Positions 7,211-15,796 of a stretch of 64,000 nt of DNA are shown here, piece after piece. The first letter of the stretch is position 1. Every line of letters starts with the position of its first letter. Below the pieces are notes generated by a model that ran no database searches, had not been told where the DNA came from, and saw nothing but the letters and a program-made list of their open reading frames with translations. The stretch comes from Thermoguttaceae bacterium (lineage in GTDB: Bacteria > Planctomycetota > Planctomycetia > Pirellulales > Thermoguttaceae), in the NCBI GenBank assembly GCA_017405595.1, contig JAFRAC010000020.1:1-64000 (forward strand). Direction: 5' to 3'. The translations under genes and the position numbers were made by a program.

Positions 7211-8632
7211 TCAGATGACGATTGATCCTCCCGCGGCGAGGGTTCTTCGAACGTCGGCCGCGTCGATTTGATGGACCGGGATCCCCTGATCGAGCGCCAG
7301 ATAGGCGGCAACCCCTGCCGCTTCACCCAGCTGGTTCATGTTGACCATGACGCGCATTCCGGAAAAGGCGATCTCTTCGGCATCGAACATACGCCCCGCG
7401 AGAAGAACATTTTCCGAGTTTTTCGGTACGATGGACCGAAACGGAATCTGGTAGAAGGTCGGGTTTTCCGCAGTTTCGGGACGCCATCTTCCCCTTTTCA
7501 CCGGTTCTCCCGGTGCACCGTAACTCTCTTCGGTTCCGTCGAGAGAGCGGAACGTGATCGCGCGCCCTTTTTCGGTGTTGTGATGAAGGTCGAATGTATA
7601 ACTGCAGTTGGCAATGGCGTCGGGAAGGCGTTTGCCGTACATTGCGTCGCTGTCGGTAACGCGGTAAAGGCAGTCGATGTGCCGCGACTCGCGGATCCCG
7701 AGCGCCGAAGGGAGCGCGGTCAGTCCGAACTGGGCAGGTTTATTGCCGTATTTGCGGTACATATCCATGACCGCGCGCACCTGGCGCCGCCCTTCGATTT
7801 CGGCGGCAGTCAGGTCGTCGGCCTCGGCACAGGCGGCATCGTAGACGCGCGTTCCGGCGAACATAAAGGAATGGGTTCCTGGAATATCAAGCCCCCAGAG
7901 GAAACCTTTCGGAATGTTGTATTCTTTGGCATGTTCGCTGAGCAGTTCGTTGCAGCGGGTGATGTCGAATCCGTCGAGATGAGCGCACATGGTCGGCGGC
8001 TGCGGGTGTTCCGGAAGACGGGAGCCGAACCCCATCCGAACACAGAGGTCGCCGTCCCCGGTCGCGTCGATAAAGACGCGGGCTTTGATGACCCGGCGCC
8101 CCGATTTTCCGTCGATGATAACCCCGGCAAGTTTTCCCGATTCGTAGTAGGGCTCGGAAAAGAGGGTGTGGAGAAACGGCCTGATGTGCGATTCCATGAC
8201 AAGTTCGTCGAGTTCGATTTTGAGTTCGGACGAGTTGAAGCCTGCCCAGACGCTCGGGTTCTTGTCGTAGATTGTGACCGCGTCCCGCTTTTGAAGCCGG
8301 GCGACCGTCTCTTCGGTCAGGCCGGCGATGATCTTTTTTTCAAACCGTGTGTCGTAAAGGGGGTGCCAGACATTTACAAGGCTGTTGACGGCGACTCCGC
8401 CGAACCCGTTTTGCTTTTCGACAATGGCGACACGCGCGCCGAGACGCGCTGCCCGCACTGCGGCAAAGACGCCGGTGGCGCTCCCCCCTAAAACGCAGAT
8501 ATCCGTTTCGTGACAGACCGGAAGGGGAGGGGCGGCGGGAGCGGCCGTCTCTTGCGCCGCAGCGCGTTTTCCGGTAAAAAGCCCAACGGTTCCGGAAGCG
8601 AGGGCGCCGAGAAATGTCCGTCGTGAGTTCAT
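7211..8632 (-). CDS. Tat-exported FAD-dependent oxidoreductase
   Basis: The 473-residue protein opens with a twin-arginine signal (NSRRTFLGALASG, ending near residue 30), so it is folded with its cofactor before export. From about residue 43 an FAD-binding dinucleotide fold is visible (DICVLGGSATGVFAAVRAAR, then VAIVEK). A later FIDATGDGDLCVRMG segment is typical of the FAD_oxidored group. Family members are widespread in planctomycetes, usually of unknown substrate, and often lie with sugar catabolism genes. It is the first gene of a minus-strand run with the isomerase-like and RmlD-like genes (73-base gap). Confidence 0.82.
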   Translation of the reverse strand: MNSRRTFLGALASGTVGLFTGKRAAAQETAAPAAPPLPVCHETDICVLGGSATGVFAAVRAARLGARVAIVEKQNGFGGVAVNSLVNVWHPLYDTRFEKKIIAGLTEETVARLQKRDAVTIYDKNPSVWAGFNSSELKIELDELVMESHIRPFLHTLFSEPYYESGKLAGVIIDGKSGRRVIKARVFIDATGDGDLCVRMGFGSRLPEHPQPPTMCAHLDGFDITRCNELLSEHAKEYNIPKGFLWGLDIPGTHSFMFAGTRVYDAACAEADDLTAAEIEGRRQVRAVMDMYRKYGNKPAQFGLTALPSALGIRESRHIDCLYRVTDSDAMYGKRLPDAIANCSYTFDLHHNTEKGRAITFRSLDGTEESYGAPGEPVKRGRWRPETAENPTFYQIPFRSIVPKNSENVLLAGRMFDAEEIAFSGMRVMVNMNQLGEAAGVAAYLALDQGIPVHQIDAADVRRTLAAGGSIVI

Positions 8633-8687
8633 GCTGTTTCTCGCGGTTAAAGGGGGAGTGGAAGCGGGCGAAAGCGCGGTTTACGGG

Positions 8688-8717
8688 TTGACCGCTCCGC
8701 CGGTTTTGTGCTAGTAT
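8688..8717 (+). promoter_or_regulatory. Sigma70-like promoter TTGACC-18-TAGTAT
   Basis: The boxes lie about 65 bases before the SGNH hydrolase start and probably drive it and the following glycan operon. The position also argues against a TTG start found 11 bases after the -10 box. Confidence 0.55.
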
Positions 8718-8781
8718 ATTATAACAGTTGCCTTTCCGCTTGAAAAGGTTTTTATTGGTTGGCTTTTACGAAAGGTTCGCG

Positions 8782-10134
8782 ATGAAATCGACCATCCTTT
8801 TTCCGGTTTCCGTTTTTTTCCTGGTCCTTTTATCGGGCGCCGCCCTGCTGCGGGCCGAAAATCCGACTGCGGTACATATTCAGCGGACCATGAAAGCGCT
8901 GGAAGAGTCGACCGCCGAACATCCCGCCCATCTCCGTGTGATGTTTTACGGGCAGTCGATTACCGCCCAGGCTTGGACTAGGGAGGTGGAGCGGTTTTTT
9001 CAGGAAAAGTACCCGACGGCGGTTTTTGAGTTCCGGAACGCCGCGATCGGCGGATTTGAGTCGCCGAACCTTGTGCGTTCAGCTGAATGCGATCTCTATC
9101 CCTGGTATCCGGACCTCCTCTTTTTCCACGTTTACGGACCGATCGACAAGTATGAAGAGATTGTTAAAAAAACGCGGGAACGCACCTCTGCCGAGATTAT
9201 TTTGTGGACCAGCCATCTGAACGGGTCTCAGGACCCGAAAAAAATGCTCCTCCAGCGGGATCAGCGGTCAAAGGATATTCTTGAAGTTGCCCAGCGGAAT
9301 CACTGCATGGTGATTGACCTCAATAAAAAATGGTGCCGGATGCTGGTCGATAACGGCTGGGAGCCGAATCGTCTGCTCAGCGACGGAATCCACCTGAACG
9401 AGGACGGGTGCCATATTTACGCGAACATGATCTGGGAAGAGATTGTCCGGGTTCCCGGAACCGAGGGGGAACCCGAAATCTCCGGGACGATTACCGAGTA
9501 TCCCGCCGATGCTCCCTGCATCGTGAAGGAAGAAAACGGCGATTTGACTTTTTCGTTTGACGGCAACCGTGTGGTGGCGGTATCGAACGGAATGGGGGAA
9601 GGTGAAGTCACCTTTCTGCTCGACGGAGAGCCGTTTGCCGATGATATCAATCTCTGGGCTTCCACCCGCCCGAGTACCGGCCCTTGCTGGATGCCCTGCA
9701 TCAATTATGTCGGGTTTGAAAAGACGCCGGTTGCCGAAGATTGGGTTCTGACGGCCACCGAAGGATCGAGTCAGGACGGCACCTACCTGGAATATAAGGT
9801 TGCCGGGTCTGTTACCGGCGAAGACGGTGCCGGAAACTCAAAAGAGGACTTTATTTCCGAATCGGGGCGTGCGGTCATTAAATCGAGCGATATCGGCGTG
9901 ACTTGGCAGTTCCCCTATTTTAAGCAGGAGCTTCCCGAAGATTTCCGGATCACTTGGTCGACCGTGCCGATGTTTACCGATCCCTACCTCGCCGGACCGG
10001 AAGGGGAACGTACCGTGATTGTGCAGAATTGCGCGAACGGTCCCCATAAACTGACGGTTCGTTCGGAAAGCGGTAATACCGGTATCGCAAAATGGATTGT
10101 CAACGCTCCCGCGAAGAATCCGGATCTCCAATAA
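8782..10134 (+). CDS. Secreted SGNH/GDSL-type hydrolase
   Basis: The 450-residue protein starts MKSTILFPVSVFFLVLLSG, a Sec signal peptide cleaved near LLRAEN. The catalytic domain follows with an unusual block I, FYGQSITAQAW (Ser in GQSI, where many relatives have GDS). Later come N in FEFRNAAIGG and the D-x-x-H block as SDGIHLNEDG (about residue 213-222). Such enzymes are esterases that often deacetylate polysaccharides. The C-terminal half (about 240-450) is a beta-rich region I do not recognise. It ends 11 bases before the FlaA1-type dehydratase, so it may belong to the glycan operon and edit its product outside the cell. ATG was chosen for GAAAGG at the proper distance. Confidence 0.78.
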   Translation: MKSTILFPVSVFFLVLLSGAALLRAENPTAVHIQRTMKALEESTAEHPAHLRVMFYGQSITAQAWTREVERFFQEKYPTAVFEFRNAAIGGFESPNLVRSAECDLYPWYPDLLFFHVYGPIDKYEEIVKKTRERTSAEIILWTSHLNGSQDPKKMLLQRDQRSKDILEVAQRNHCMVIDLNKKWCRMLVDNGWEPNRLLSDGIHLNEDGCHIYANMIWEEIVRVPGTEGEPEISGTITEYPADAPCIVKEENGDLTFSFDGNRVVAVSNGMGEGEVTFLLDGEPFADDINLWASTRPSTGPCWMPCINYVGFEKTPVAEDWVLTATEGSSQDGTYLEYKVAGSVTGEDGAGNSKEDFISESGRAVIKSSDIGVTWQFPYFKQELPEDFRITWSTVPMFTDPYLAGPEGERTVIVQNCANGPHKLTVRSESGNTGIAKWIVNAPAKNPDLQ

Positions 10135-10145
10135 TCATAGCAAAC

Positions 10146-12074
10146 ATGACTTCACTGAGCGGCGAGTTATTGCGGGGGCTCCCCTTTAAACGGATATGGC
10201 TGCGGTCACAGCTTTTCCTGCGGGGGTTTTGTGTACTCGTCTATACCCTCATCTTTTACGCCGCTTACTATTTGTCTTATCAGTTCCGTTTCGATTTTAA
10301 TCCCGACGAGCGGTTCCGCACCGAGTTTTATCAGACGGTCGGAATTACGATTCTGATTAAAATCGCCTACTTCTACGTTCATCATCATTTCCGAAACGAT
10401 ATGTTTTTCGCCTCGCTCAAGAGTCTGCGGAAAATTCTTGAAAGTACCGCCTGCGCCACGATTACCTTTCTTTTGCTCAGGCAGCTTTCGATCATTCTGG
10501 CGACCCGCTGCGGTCTCTATATGCCGATTGTCAGCTCATCGACCGGCGTCATCCTCATTGATTTCGGCTTAACGATCCTCTTTCTGGGGGGCGTTCAGTT
10601 TTTGGCGCGCTCGTTTCGCGAGGAATTCCTGCTTCTTCGGTCCGATTCCGATTTGAAACCCGCCTATATGGTCGGCGCCACCGGCGAAACGGCCCGTATC
10701 GCCAATATCATCAATTCGCGAAAAACGGTCGGATTTCGGGTGATGGGGTACGTTGCGGTCAGGACGGAAGATTACCCGGTTCATTCGGAACTCGATTTTA
10801 TCCCGGTTGTCTGTACCCCGGAAACGCTTGCGGCGTGCGCCGCAGAAGACGGTGTGCGCGATCTGCTGGTGGTGGCCGGGTTTTTGCCCGGGCCGCGGTT
10901 CCGAACCCTTTTCGACCAGTGCAGGAGTATCGGAATTGAACTGCATGTGATTCCCGCGACCGAAATTTCGGTGAGCCAGACGATTCCGATCCGAAAAATC
11001 GAGATTAACGACCTCTTAAAGCGCGATCCGGTCTTTCTGCATACCGACGAACTGAAACAGCAGTTTCAGGGAAAGAAAGTGCTGGTGACCGGCGCGGGAG
11101 GGAGTATCGGTTCGGAAATCTGCCGGCAGATTCTGGCGTTTGAGCCGAAAGAGCTGCTGATTCTCGGACGCGGTGAAAACCGAATCTTCTTCCTTGAACG
11201 GGAGTTGCGTGAACTCAAAAAGAGCACGTTGATTACCCCTCTCATTGCCGATGTGACCGACCGAACCCGGATTGATCAGATTCTGGATACGACCCGGCCT
11301 GATTTCATCTACCACGCGGCGGCGCATAAACATGTGCCGCTGATGGAAGCGAATGTGTCGGAAGCGGTGCGGAACAATGTCGGCGGAACCAAAAATTTGG
11401 TCGACGCGGCTGACCGTTGCGGCGTGGGGCGGTTCGTCCTTATTTCGACCGATAAGGCGGTGAACCCGACCAGCGTGATGGGGCTGACGAAACATCTGGC
11501 CGAAAGGTATGTGAACTCGGCGGCCGAAACCTCGAAGACGAAGTTCATTGTGACGCGTTTCGGCAATGTACTCGGTTCGACCGGGAGCGTGGTGCCGATT
11601 TTTAAGGGTCAAATTGAAAAAGGGGGCCCGATTACCGTTACCGATTTTCGGATGACCCGTTATTTCATGACGATTCCCGAAGCCTCGCAGCTTGTGTTGG
11701 AGGCCTCGGTGATGGGGAACGGAGGAGAAATTTTCGTTCTCGATATGGGGGAACCCGTTCATATTCTGGAATTGGCCCGCGACATGGTACGGCTTGCCGG
11801 TCTGCCCGACGGGGCGATCGAAATTCAGCAGATCGGACTTCGCCGGGGCGAAAAACTCTACGAAGAACTCTATTTCGATTCCGAACAGAAAATTAATACC
11901 ACCCATCCCAAGCTGTACGCTGCCCGTCACCGCGAGTTTCGGCGCGATCTGGTTCAGCGTCAGATTCAGGATCTGCTCGACCTGGCGAAGACCGGCGACG
12001 AGGCCGCGCTCCGCCGAAAATTTAAAGAACTGGTTCCCGAATACCGGCCCAGTATGCCGGGAAAACCGTCATGA
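10146..12074 (+). CDS. FlaA1/CapD/PglF-type membrane nucleotide-sugar 4,6-dehydratase
   Basis: The protein has 642 residues. The N-terminal 130 or so residues hold four hydrophobic segments of the membrane domain. A first Rossmann-like domain (YMVGATGETARIANI) follows at about 175. The catalytic extended SDR begins at about residue 308 (VLVTGAGGSIGSEICRQI), with the DVTDRTRIDQIL segment and STDKAVNPTSVMGLTK, where the usual catalytic Tyr is Met as in the large WbpM/PglF members. These enzymes convert UDP-GlcNAc to the 4-keto-6-deoxy sugar at the inner membrane. The stop overlaps the next start by four bases, so translation is coupled to the aminotransferase that would use its product. Confidence 0.9.
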   Translation: MTSLSGELLRGLPFKRIWLRSQLFLRGFCVLVYTLIFYAAYYLSYQFRFDFNPDERFRTEFYQTVGITILIKIAYFYVHHHFRNDMFFASLKSLRKILESTACATITFLLLRQLSIILATRCGLYMPIVSSSTGVILIDFGLTILFLGGVQFLARSFREEFLLLRSDSDLKPAYMVGATGETARIANIINSRKTVGFRVMGYVAVRTEDYPVHSELDFIPVVCTPETLAACAAEDGVRDLLVVAGFLPGPRFRTLFDQCRSIGIELHVIPATEISVSQTIPIRKIEINDLLKRDPVFLHTDELKQQFQGKKVLVTGAGGSIGSEICRQILAFEPKELLILGRGENRIFFLERELRELKKSTLITPLIADVTDRTRIDQILDTTRPDFIYHAAAHKHVPLMEANVSEAVRNNVGGTKNLVDAADRCGVGRFVLISTDKAVNPTSVMGLTKHLAERYVNSAAETSKTKFIVTRFGNVLGSTGSVVPIFKGQIEKGGPITVTDFRMTRYFMTIPEASQLVLEASVMGNGGEIFVLDMGEPVHILELARDMVRLAGLPDGAIEIQQIGLRRGEKLYEELYFDSEQKINTTHPKLYAARHREFRRDLVQRQIQDLLDLAKTGDEAALRRKFKELVPEYRPSMPGKPS

Positions 12075-13210
12075 CCTTTCCGCGAATCTACCTTTCCCGT
12101 CCTCATGTCAGTTCCCGTGAACGCGGGCTTCTTCTTGACGCGTTCGATTCGAATTGGATCGCCCCGCTCGGTCCGCATGTTAACGCGTTCGAGGCCGAGA
12201 CCGCCGCGTATGTCGGCCGCAATTACGGCTGCGCCCTGTCGAGCGGTACGGCGGCAATCCATCTGGGACTCAAACTCCTTGGCGTCGGGGCAGGGGACGA
12301 AGTTTTTGTTTCCAGCCTGACCTTTTCCGGATCGGTTAACCCGATTTGCTATCTGGGTGCGCGTCCGGTTCTCATCGATTCGGATTGGGAAACCTGGAAT
12401 ATGGATCCGAACCTTTTGGAAACGGCTCTGAAAGAGCGCGCCGCGAAAGGACGGATTCCGAAGGCGGTGATTCCGGTCGATCTTTACGGCCAGTGCTGCC
12501 GGTGGGATTCCATCCTGGAGATCTGCGCCCGTTATGGTGTTCCGATCCTCGAAGACGCCGCCGAGGCCCAGGGGGCACGGTACGGGAGGAAGAACGCCGG
12601 CCAGTTCGGCAGAATCGCGATTCTTTCGTTTAACGGGAATAAAATGGTGACGACCAGCGGGGGGGGGATGCTGCTGACCGACAGTGAAGAGGAAGCTGCC
12701 AAGGTTCGGTTTTGGTCGACCCAGTCCCGCGAACCGGCTCCCCATTACCAGCACCGCGAGCTCGGGTACAACTACCGTATGAGCAATCTGTGTGCGGCGG
12801 TCGGGCGCGGCCAGCTTGCGTGGATCGATGAGCGCATCGCGCGGCACCGGGAAATATTCGCGTTTTATTCCAGCGAGCTCGGCGAGCTTGACGGAATCAC
12901 GTTTATGCGGGAGCCGAAAGAGGGGGACTGGTTTTCGACCAAGTGGCTGACCTGCGTACTGATCGATCCGGCGAGGTTCGGCGCAGACCGAGAAAAGGTT
13001 CGGCTGGCCTTGGAAGCCGAAAATATCGAGTCGCGCCCGATCTGGAAACCGATGCATCTGCAGCCGGTGTTCGCCAAGTGTGACCGCTATATTTCCGGTG
13101 TTTCCGACCAAATCTTTCGAGACGGCCTTTGTCTGCCGAGCGGTTCCGACCTGACCGACCATGATTTGGATCGAATCGTTGAGGTCATCAAGCAATGCCG
13201 AACATCCTGA
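12071..13210 (+). CDS. DegT/DnrJ/EryC1/StrS aminotransferase (PglE-like)
   Basis: The 379-residue PLP enzyme shows the family's opening (RIYLSRPHVSSRERGLL), the SSGTAAIHLGLKLLG cofactor pocket, the EDAAEAQGA motif and the internal-aldimine Lys in SFNGNKMVTTSGGG (about residue 189). PglE/PseC-like members aminate a UDP-4-keto-6-deoxy sugar with glutamate. Encoded directly behind the matching dehydratase with a four-base overlap, it most likely makes a UDP-4-amino-4,6-dideoxy sugar. No N-acetyltransferase to finish a UDP-bacillosamine-type sugar is present in the operon. Its 3' end overlaps the glycosyltransferase by 16 bases. Confidence 0.9.
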   Translation: MTFPRIYLSRPHVSSRERGLLLDAFDSNWIAPLGPHVNAFEAETAAYVGRNYGCALSSGTAAIHLGLKLLGVGAGDEVFVSSLTFSGSVNPICYLGARPVLIDSDWETWNMDPNLLETALKERAAKGRIPKAVIPVDLYGQCCRWDSILEICARYGVPILEDAAEAQGARYGRKNAGQFGRIAILSFNGNKMVTTSGGGMLLTDSEEEAAKVRFWSTQSREPAPHYQHRELGYNYRMSNLCAAVGRGQLAWIDERIARHREIFAFYSSELGELDGITFMREPKEGDWFSTKWLTCVLIDPARFGADREKVRLALEAENIESRPIWKPMHLQPVFAKCDRYISGVSDQIFRDGLCLPSGSDLTDHDLDRIVEVIKQCRTS

Positions 13211-14415
13211 TCCTTTCGCAATGGTATTTTCCGGATACTTGGATGCAGCTGCGCGATCTGGCACGGCGGCTGGCTGCCGACGGTTACGGAGTCGAGGTCC
13301 TTTCGGCGGTTCCCTATTCTCTGGCCGACGGCAAGATCGTTTCGGGATATCGAATGAAGTTCCGGCAGACCGAAACACTCGACGGTATTAAGGTTGTCCG
13401 GCTTCCACTTTTCATCAGCCAGAGCCGGAGCGGACTGGGACGGATTCTTTGTTATTCATCGTTCGGAATTTCAGCCGCTCTTCTCGGACAGTTCGGTCTT
13501 CAGCGTCCTGACATTGTTTTTCTCTATAACCTGCCGACGCTCGGATGGCCGGCGCGGCTGTTCCGCCTTTTCCGCGGGGCGAAGATCGTCGTGATGGTTC
13601 AGGACCTTTGGCCCGAGTCGGTGGCGCATTCCGGGATGATGAAGAGCGGGTTTCTGACCTCTTGTCTGGATCGGTGGTGCCGGAAGTTTTATCGTTCGGC
13701 GGATGGTCTGACAGGCCTTTCCCCCGGATTCAGGGAAAGGCTGATCGGCCGGGGCGCCGATCCGTCCCGAATAGAAGTGGTCTATAACTGGACAGATGAA
13801 ACTGTCCCCCCGTTTCCCCGGCCCGATGAACCGAATCGGCGCTGGACGGCGGTGTATGCGGGGAATATGGGGGTCTACCAGGGGATTGACACCTTTATTG
13901 AGGCCGCCGCGATTCTTGCGGAACAAGGTGTTCCTGCCGATCTGCGGCTGATCGGCGGCGGTGTCGAGCTGGAACGGCTCCGAAAATCGGCCGCCGCGAA
14001 AAATCTTCCCAACCTGACCTTTGTTCCCTGGATGCCCTCGAACCAAATCGGCGCGGAACTGGCCCGCGCCGACGCGCTTCTGCTCCATCTTAAAAAACTC
14101 GACCTTTTTAAGGTGACGATCCCGGGGAAAACGCAGGCTTATCTGCGGGCGGGCCGGCCGATTCTTTGCGGTATTGAAGGGGATGCGGCACGCCTGATTG
14201 AACGGGCCGGCGCCGGATTTGTCTTTGAACCGGAAAACCCGGTTTCCCTCGCCGAGACGATCCGCCGCGCCGCCTCAACGCCGAAAGAGGAGCTGGAGGA
14301 GATGGGACGGGCAGGACGCCGTTTTTATGAAAGTGAAATGGCGTTTGAGATCGGGTACCGGAAAATCACCGGTCTGTTTCAGCGTGTACTGAATCTTTCC
14401 GGGAGAGGGGAATGA
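13195..14415 (+). CDS. Glycosyltransferase family 4 (WbuB-like)
   Basis: The 406-residue GT-B enzyme begins MPNILILSQWYFPD and carries the QDLWPES motif at about residue 137, typical of WbuB-like amino-sugar transferases. In the C-terminal domain a sugar-nucleotide-binding region reads VYAGNMGVYQGID, followed by the E-x7-E-type region at FVFEPENPVSLAE. It would add a sugar to an undecaprenyl-pyrophosphate-linked acceptor on the cytoplasmic face. It overlaps both neighbours in the operon, which also provide the activated sugar and the initiating phosphoglycosyl transferase. The donor specificity is not predictable by eye. Confidence 0.87.
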   Translation: MPNILILSQWYFPDTWMQLRDLARRLAADGYGVEVLSAVPYSLADGKIVSGYRMKFRQTETLDGIKVVRLPLFISQSRSGLGRILCYSSFGISAALLGQFGLQRPDIVFLYNLPTLGWPARLFRLFRGAKIVVMVQDLWPESVAHSGMMKSGFLTSCLDRWCRKFYRSADGLTGLSPGFRERLIGRGADPSRIEVVYNWTDETVPPFPRPDEPNRRWTAVYAGNMGVYQGIDTFIEAAAILAEQGVPADLRLIGGGVELERLRKSAAAKNLPNLTFVPWMPSNQIGAELARADALLLHLKKLDLFKVTIPGKTQAYLRAGRPILCGIEGDAARLIERAGAGFVFEPENPVSLAETIRRAASTPKEELEEMGRAGRRFYESEMAFEIGYRKITGLFQRVLNLSGRGE

Positions 14416-15047
14416 TGGTCTACCGCACGTTCGGAAAGCGCCTTTGCGATATCACGGTATCCCTCTTTTTGCTGGTTCTGCTTTCGGTACCGCTTCTGTT
14501 TTTAGCGCTGGCGGTCCGGCTCTTTTTGGGGAGTCCCGTCTTCTTCCGGCAGGAGAGGCCGGGACGCGGCGGCCAGATCTTCCGGCTGATCAAATTCCGC
14601 ACCATGACCGATCAGCGGGACAGGGAGGGGAACCTTTTGCCGGACGCGGAACGGCTGACCCGTTTCGGGAACTTTTTGCGCCGAACAAGTCTCGATGAAC
14701 TGCCGGAACTTCTTAATGTCCTCAAAGGGGAGATGAGTCTCGTCGGTCCCCGTCCTCTTCTGGTGAAGTATCTGCCTCTCTATTCTCCCGAACAGGCGCG
14801 CCGCCATCTTGTCCGGCCCGGCATTACCGGTTGGGCGCAGGTTCACGGGAGAAACGCGATTACCTGGGAAGAGAAGTTCCGGTTTGATGTCTGGTATGTT
14901 GAGCATGTTTCCTTTTGGCTTGACCTCAGGATTATTGCGATGACGCTTGTCCAGGCGTGCCGCCGCGAAGGGATTTCGGCCGCGGGCTGCGCGACCATGC
15001 CGGAATTTAAAGGCTCTGAGGAAACTTCCGGCTCTTCGGAACACTGA
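14412..15047 (+). CDS. PglC-type undecaprenyl-phosphate phosphoglycosyl transferase
   Basis: The 211-residue protein has one N-terminal hydrophobic re-entrant segment ([17 protein letters not shown]) and the small catalytic core of monotopic phosphoglycosyl transferases: [14 protein letters not shown], the Asp-Glu dyad in SLDELPEL and [12 protein letters not shown]. It transfers a sugar-1-phosphate to undecaprenyl phosphate and so starts glycan assembly. The length equals stand-alone PglC rather than the larger WbaP/WcaJ forms. The start overlaps the glycosyltransferase stop (ATGATGG). It is the last gene of the operon; the following 350 bases have no gene. Confidence 0.9.
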   Translation: MMVYRTFGKRLCDITVSLFLLVLLSVPLLFLALAVRLFLGSPVFFRQERPGRGGQIFRLIKFRTMTDQRDREGNLLPDAERLTRFGNFLRRTSLDELPELLNVLKGEMSLVGPRPLLVKYLPLYSPEQARRHLVRPGITGWAQVHGRNAITWEEKFRFDVWYVEHVSFWLDLRIIAMTLVQACRREGISAAGCATMPEFKGSEETSGSSEH

Positions 15048-15400
15048 TTCCTCCTTTTTTATCTTCTTTGATATCTGCTGATACCGCGGCGGCTGCCGTT
15101 GTTTCCTCTTCTCTGGCTCCTTGGCGGGGACGAAATCTCCGGCTTTTTTCAAATTGCAGCGGTTTAAATTGGAGAGCTTAACCAAACTTTGCCGATAATA
15201 ACAGCAGAGGCGGTTGCCTCGCCGGCGCTGGGCCGGCAAGATGAGTTTATTGGCAAAAGATCAAAAGAGTTTCGGCTCTTCCTTATTTTAAGGAACTGGT
15301 CTTTTTATCAAATTGTTTTGGGAGTTAGGCCGATAGAAAAACTTGAAGGCGCCCGGCGCCGGTCAAAGTCAAGTCGGTATTTTCAAAGGCAGGGAATTCA
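15048..15400. other. 353-base gap with small inverted repeats
   Basis: No gene was found here. Three short inverted repeats are visible: GCCGGC twice around five bases (15221-15237), TTCCTT/AAGGAA around five bases (15279-15295), and two GGCGCC palindromes (15348-15360). They may form a structured leader for the following small gene. No convincing promoter or terminator was seen. Confidence 0.4.
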
Positions 15401-15664
15401 GTGAATCGCGATATCAATGTTTTAGCTCTGGTTAAAGGGGAAGAACGATACGTTTTTATCTACAATGAAGAGAACCGTTCTGAAACAATGCGTCTGATTG
15501 GGCGTTACGCTTCGAATCCTGAACTGAGCTTTTCGTGGTACGATGCCGCTGTCTTGAGCCAGAAAATGCGCCGCGAGTCTCACCGCGAAGCCCTTGCCGG
15601 TCTGCGTGACAGGCTTTCGGTTTCGGAACGGTATGAAGATTTTGACCGCCAAAACCATTTTTGA
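15401..15664 (+). CDS. Small uncharacterised protein upstream of xerC
   Basis: The 87-residue soluble protein begins with GTG (read as MNRDINVLALVKGEERYVFI), preceded by GGCAGGGAATTC. It shows a beta-rich start, then an acidic segment, an arginine-rich helix (SQKMRRESHREAL) and no membrane segment. I recall similar short proteins in planctomycete genomes but cannot give a function. It is followed by a good terminator, so it is probably its own transcription unit and not part of an operon with xerC. The coding look (balanced composition, ordinary codons, RBS) supports a real gene. Confidence 0.65.
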   Translation: MNRDINVLALVKGEERYVFIYNEENRSETMRLIGRYASNPELSFSWYDAAVLSQKMRRESHREALAGLRDRLSVSERYEDFDRQNHF

Positions 15665-15687
15665 TTTCACCTCTCCGGATGTTCATA

Positions 15688-15717
15688 AAAAGCACCGGGT
15701 GCCGGTGCTTTTTTTAT
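15688..15717 (+). terminator. Rho-independent terminator
   Basis: AAAGCACCGG-gt-GCCGGTGCTTT forms a strong stem and continues into TTTTT, 24 bases after the stop of the small gene. Confidence 0.78.
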
Positions 15718-15796
15718 ACCGTTCTGCACAGCCCGGTCTCCATGGCCGGGTGTTATTTTGTCCGCGGGCTGACCGGTCCGACGGGTACCGTTTCGG

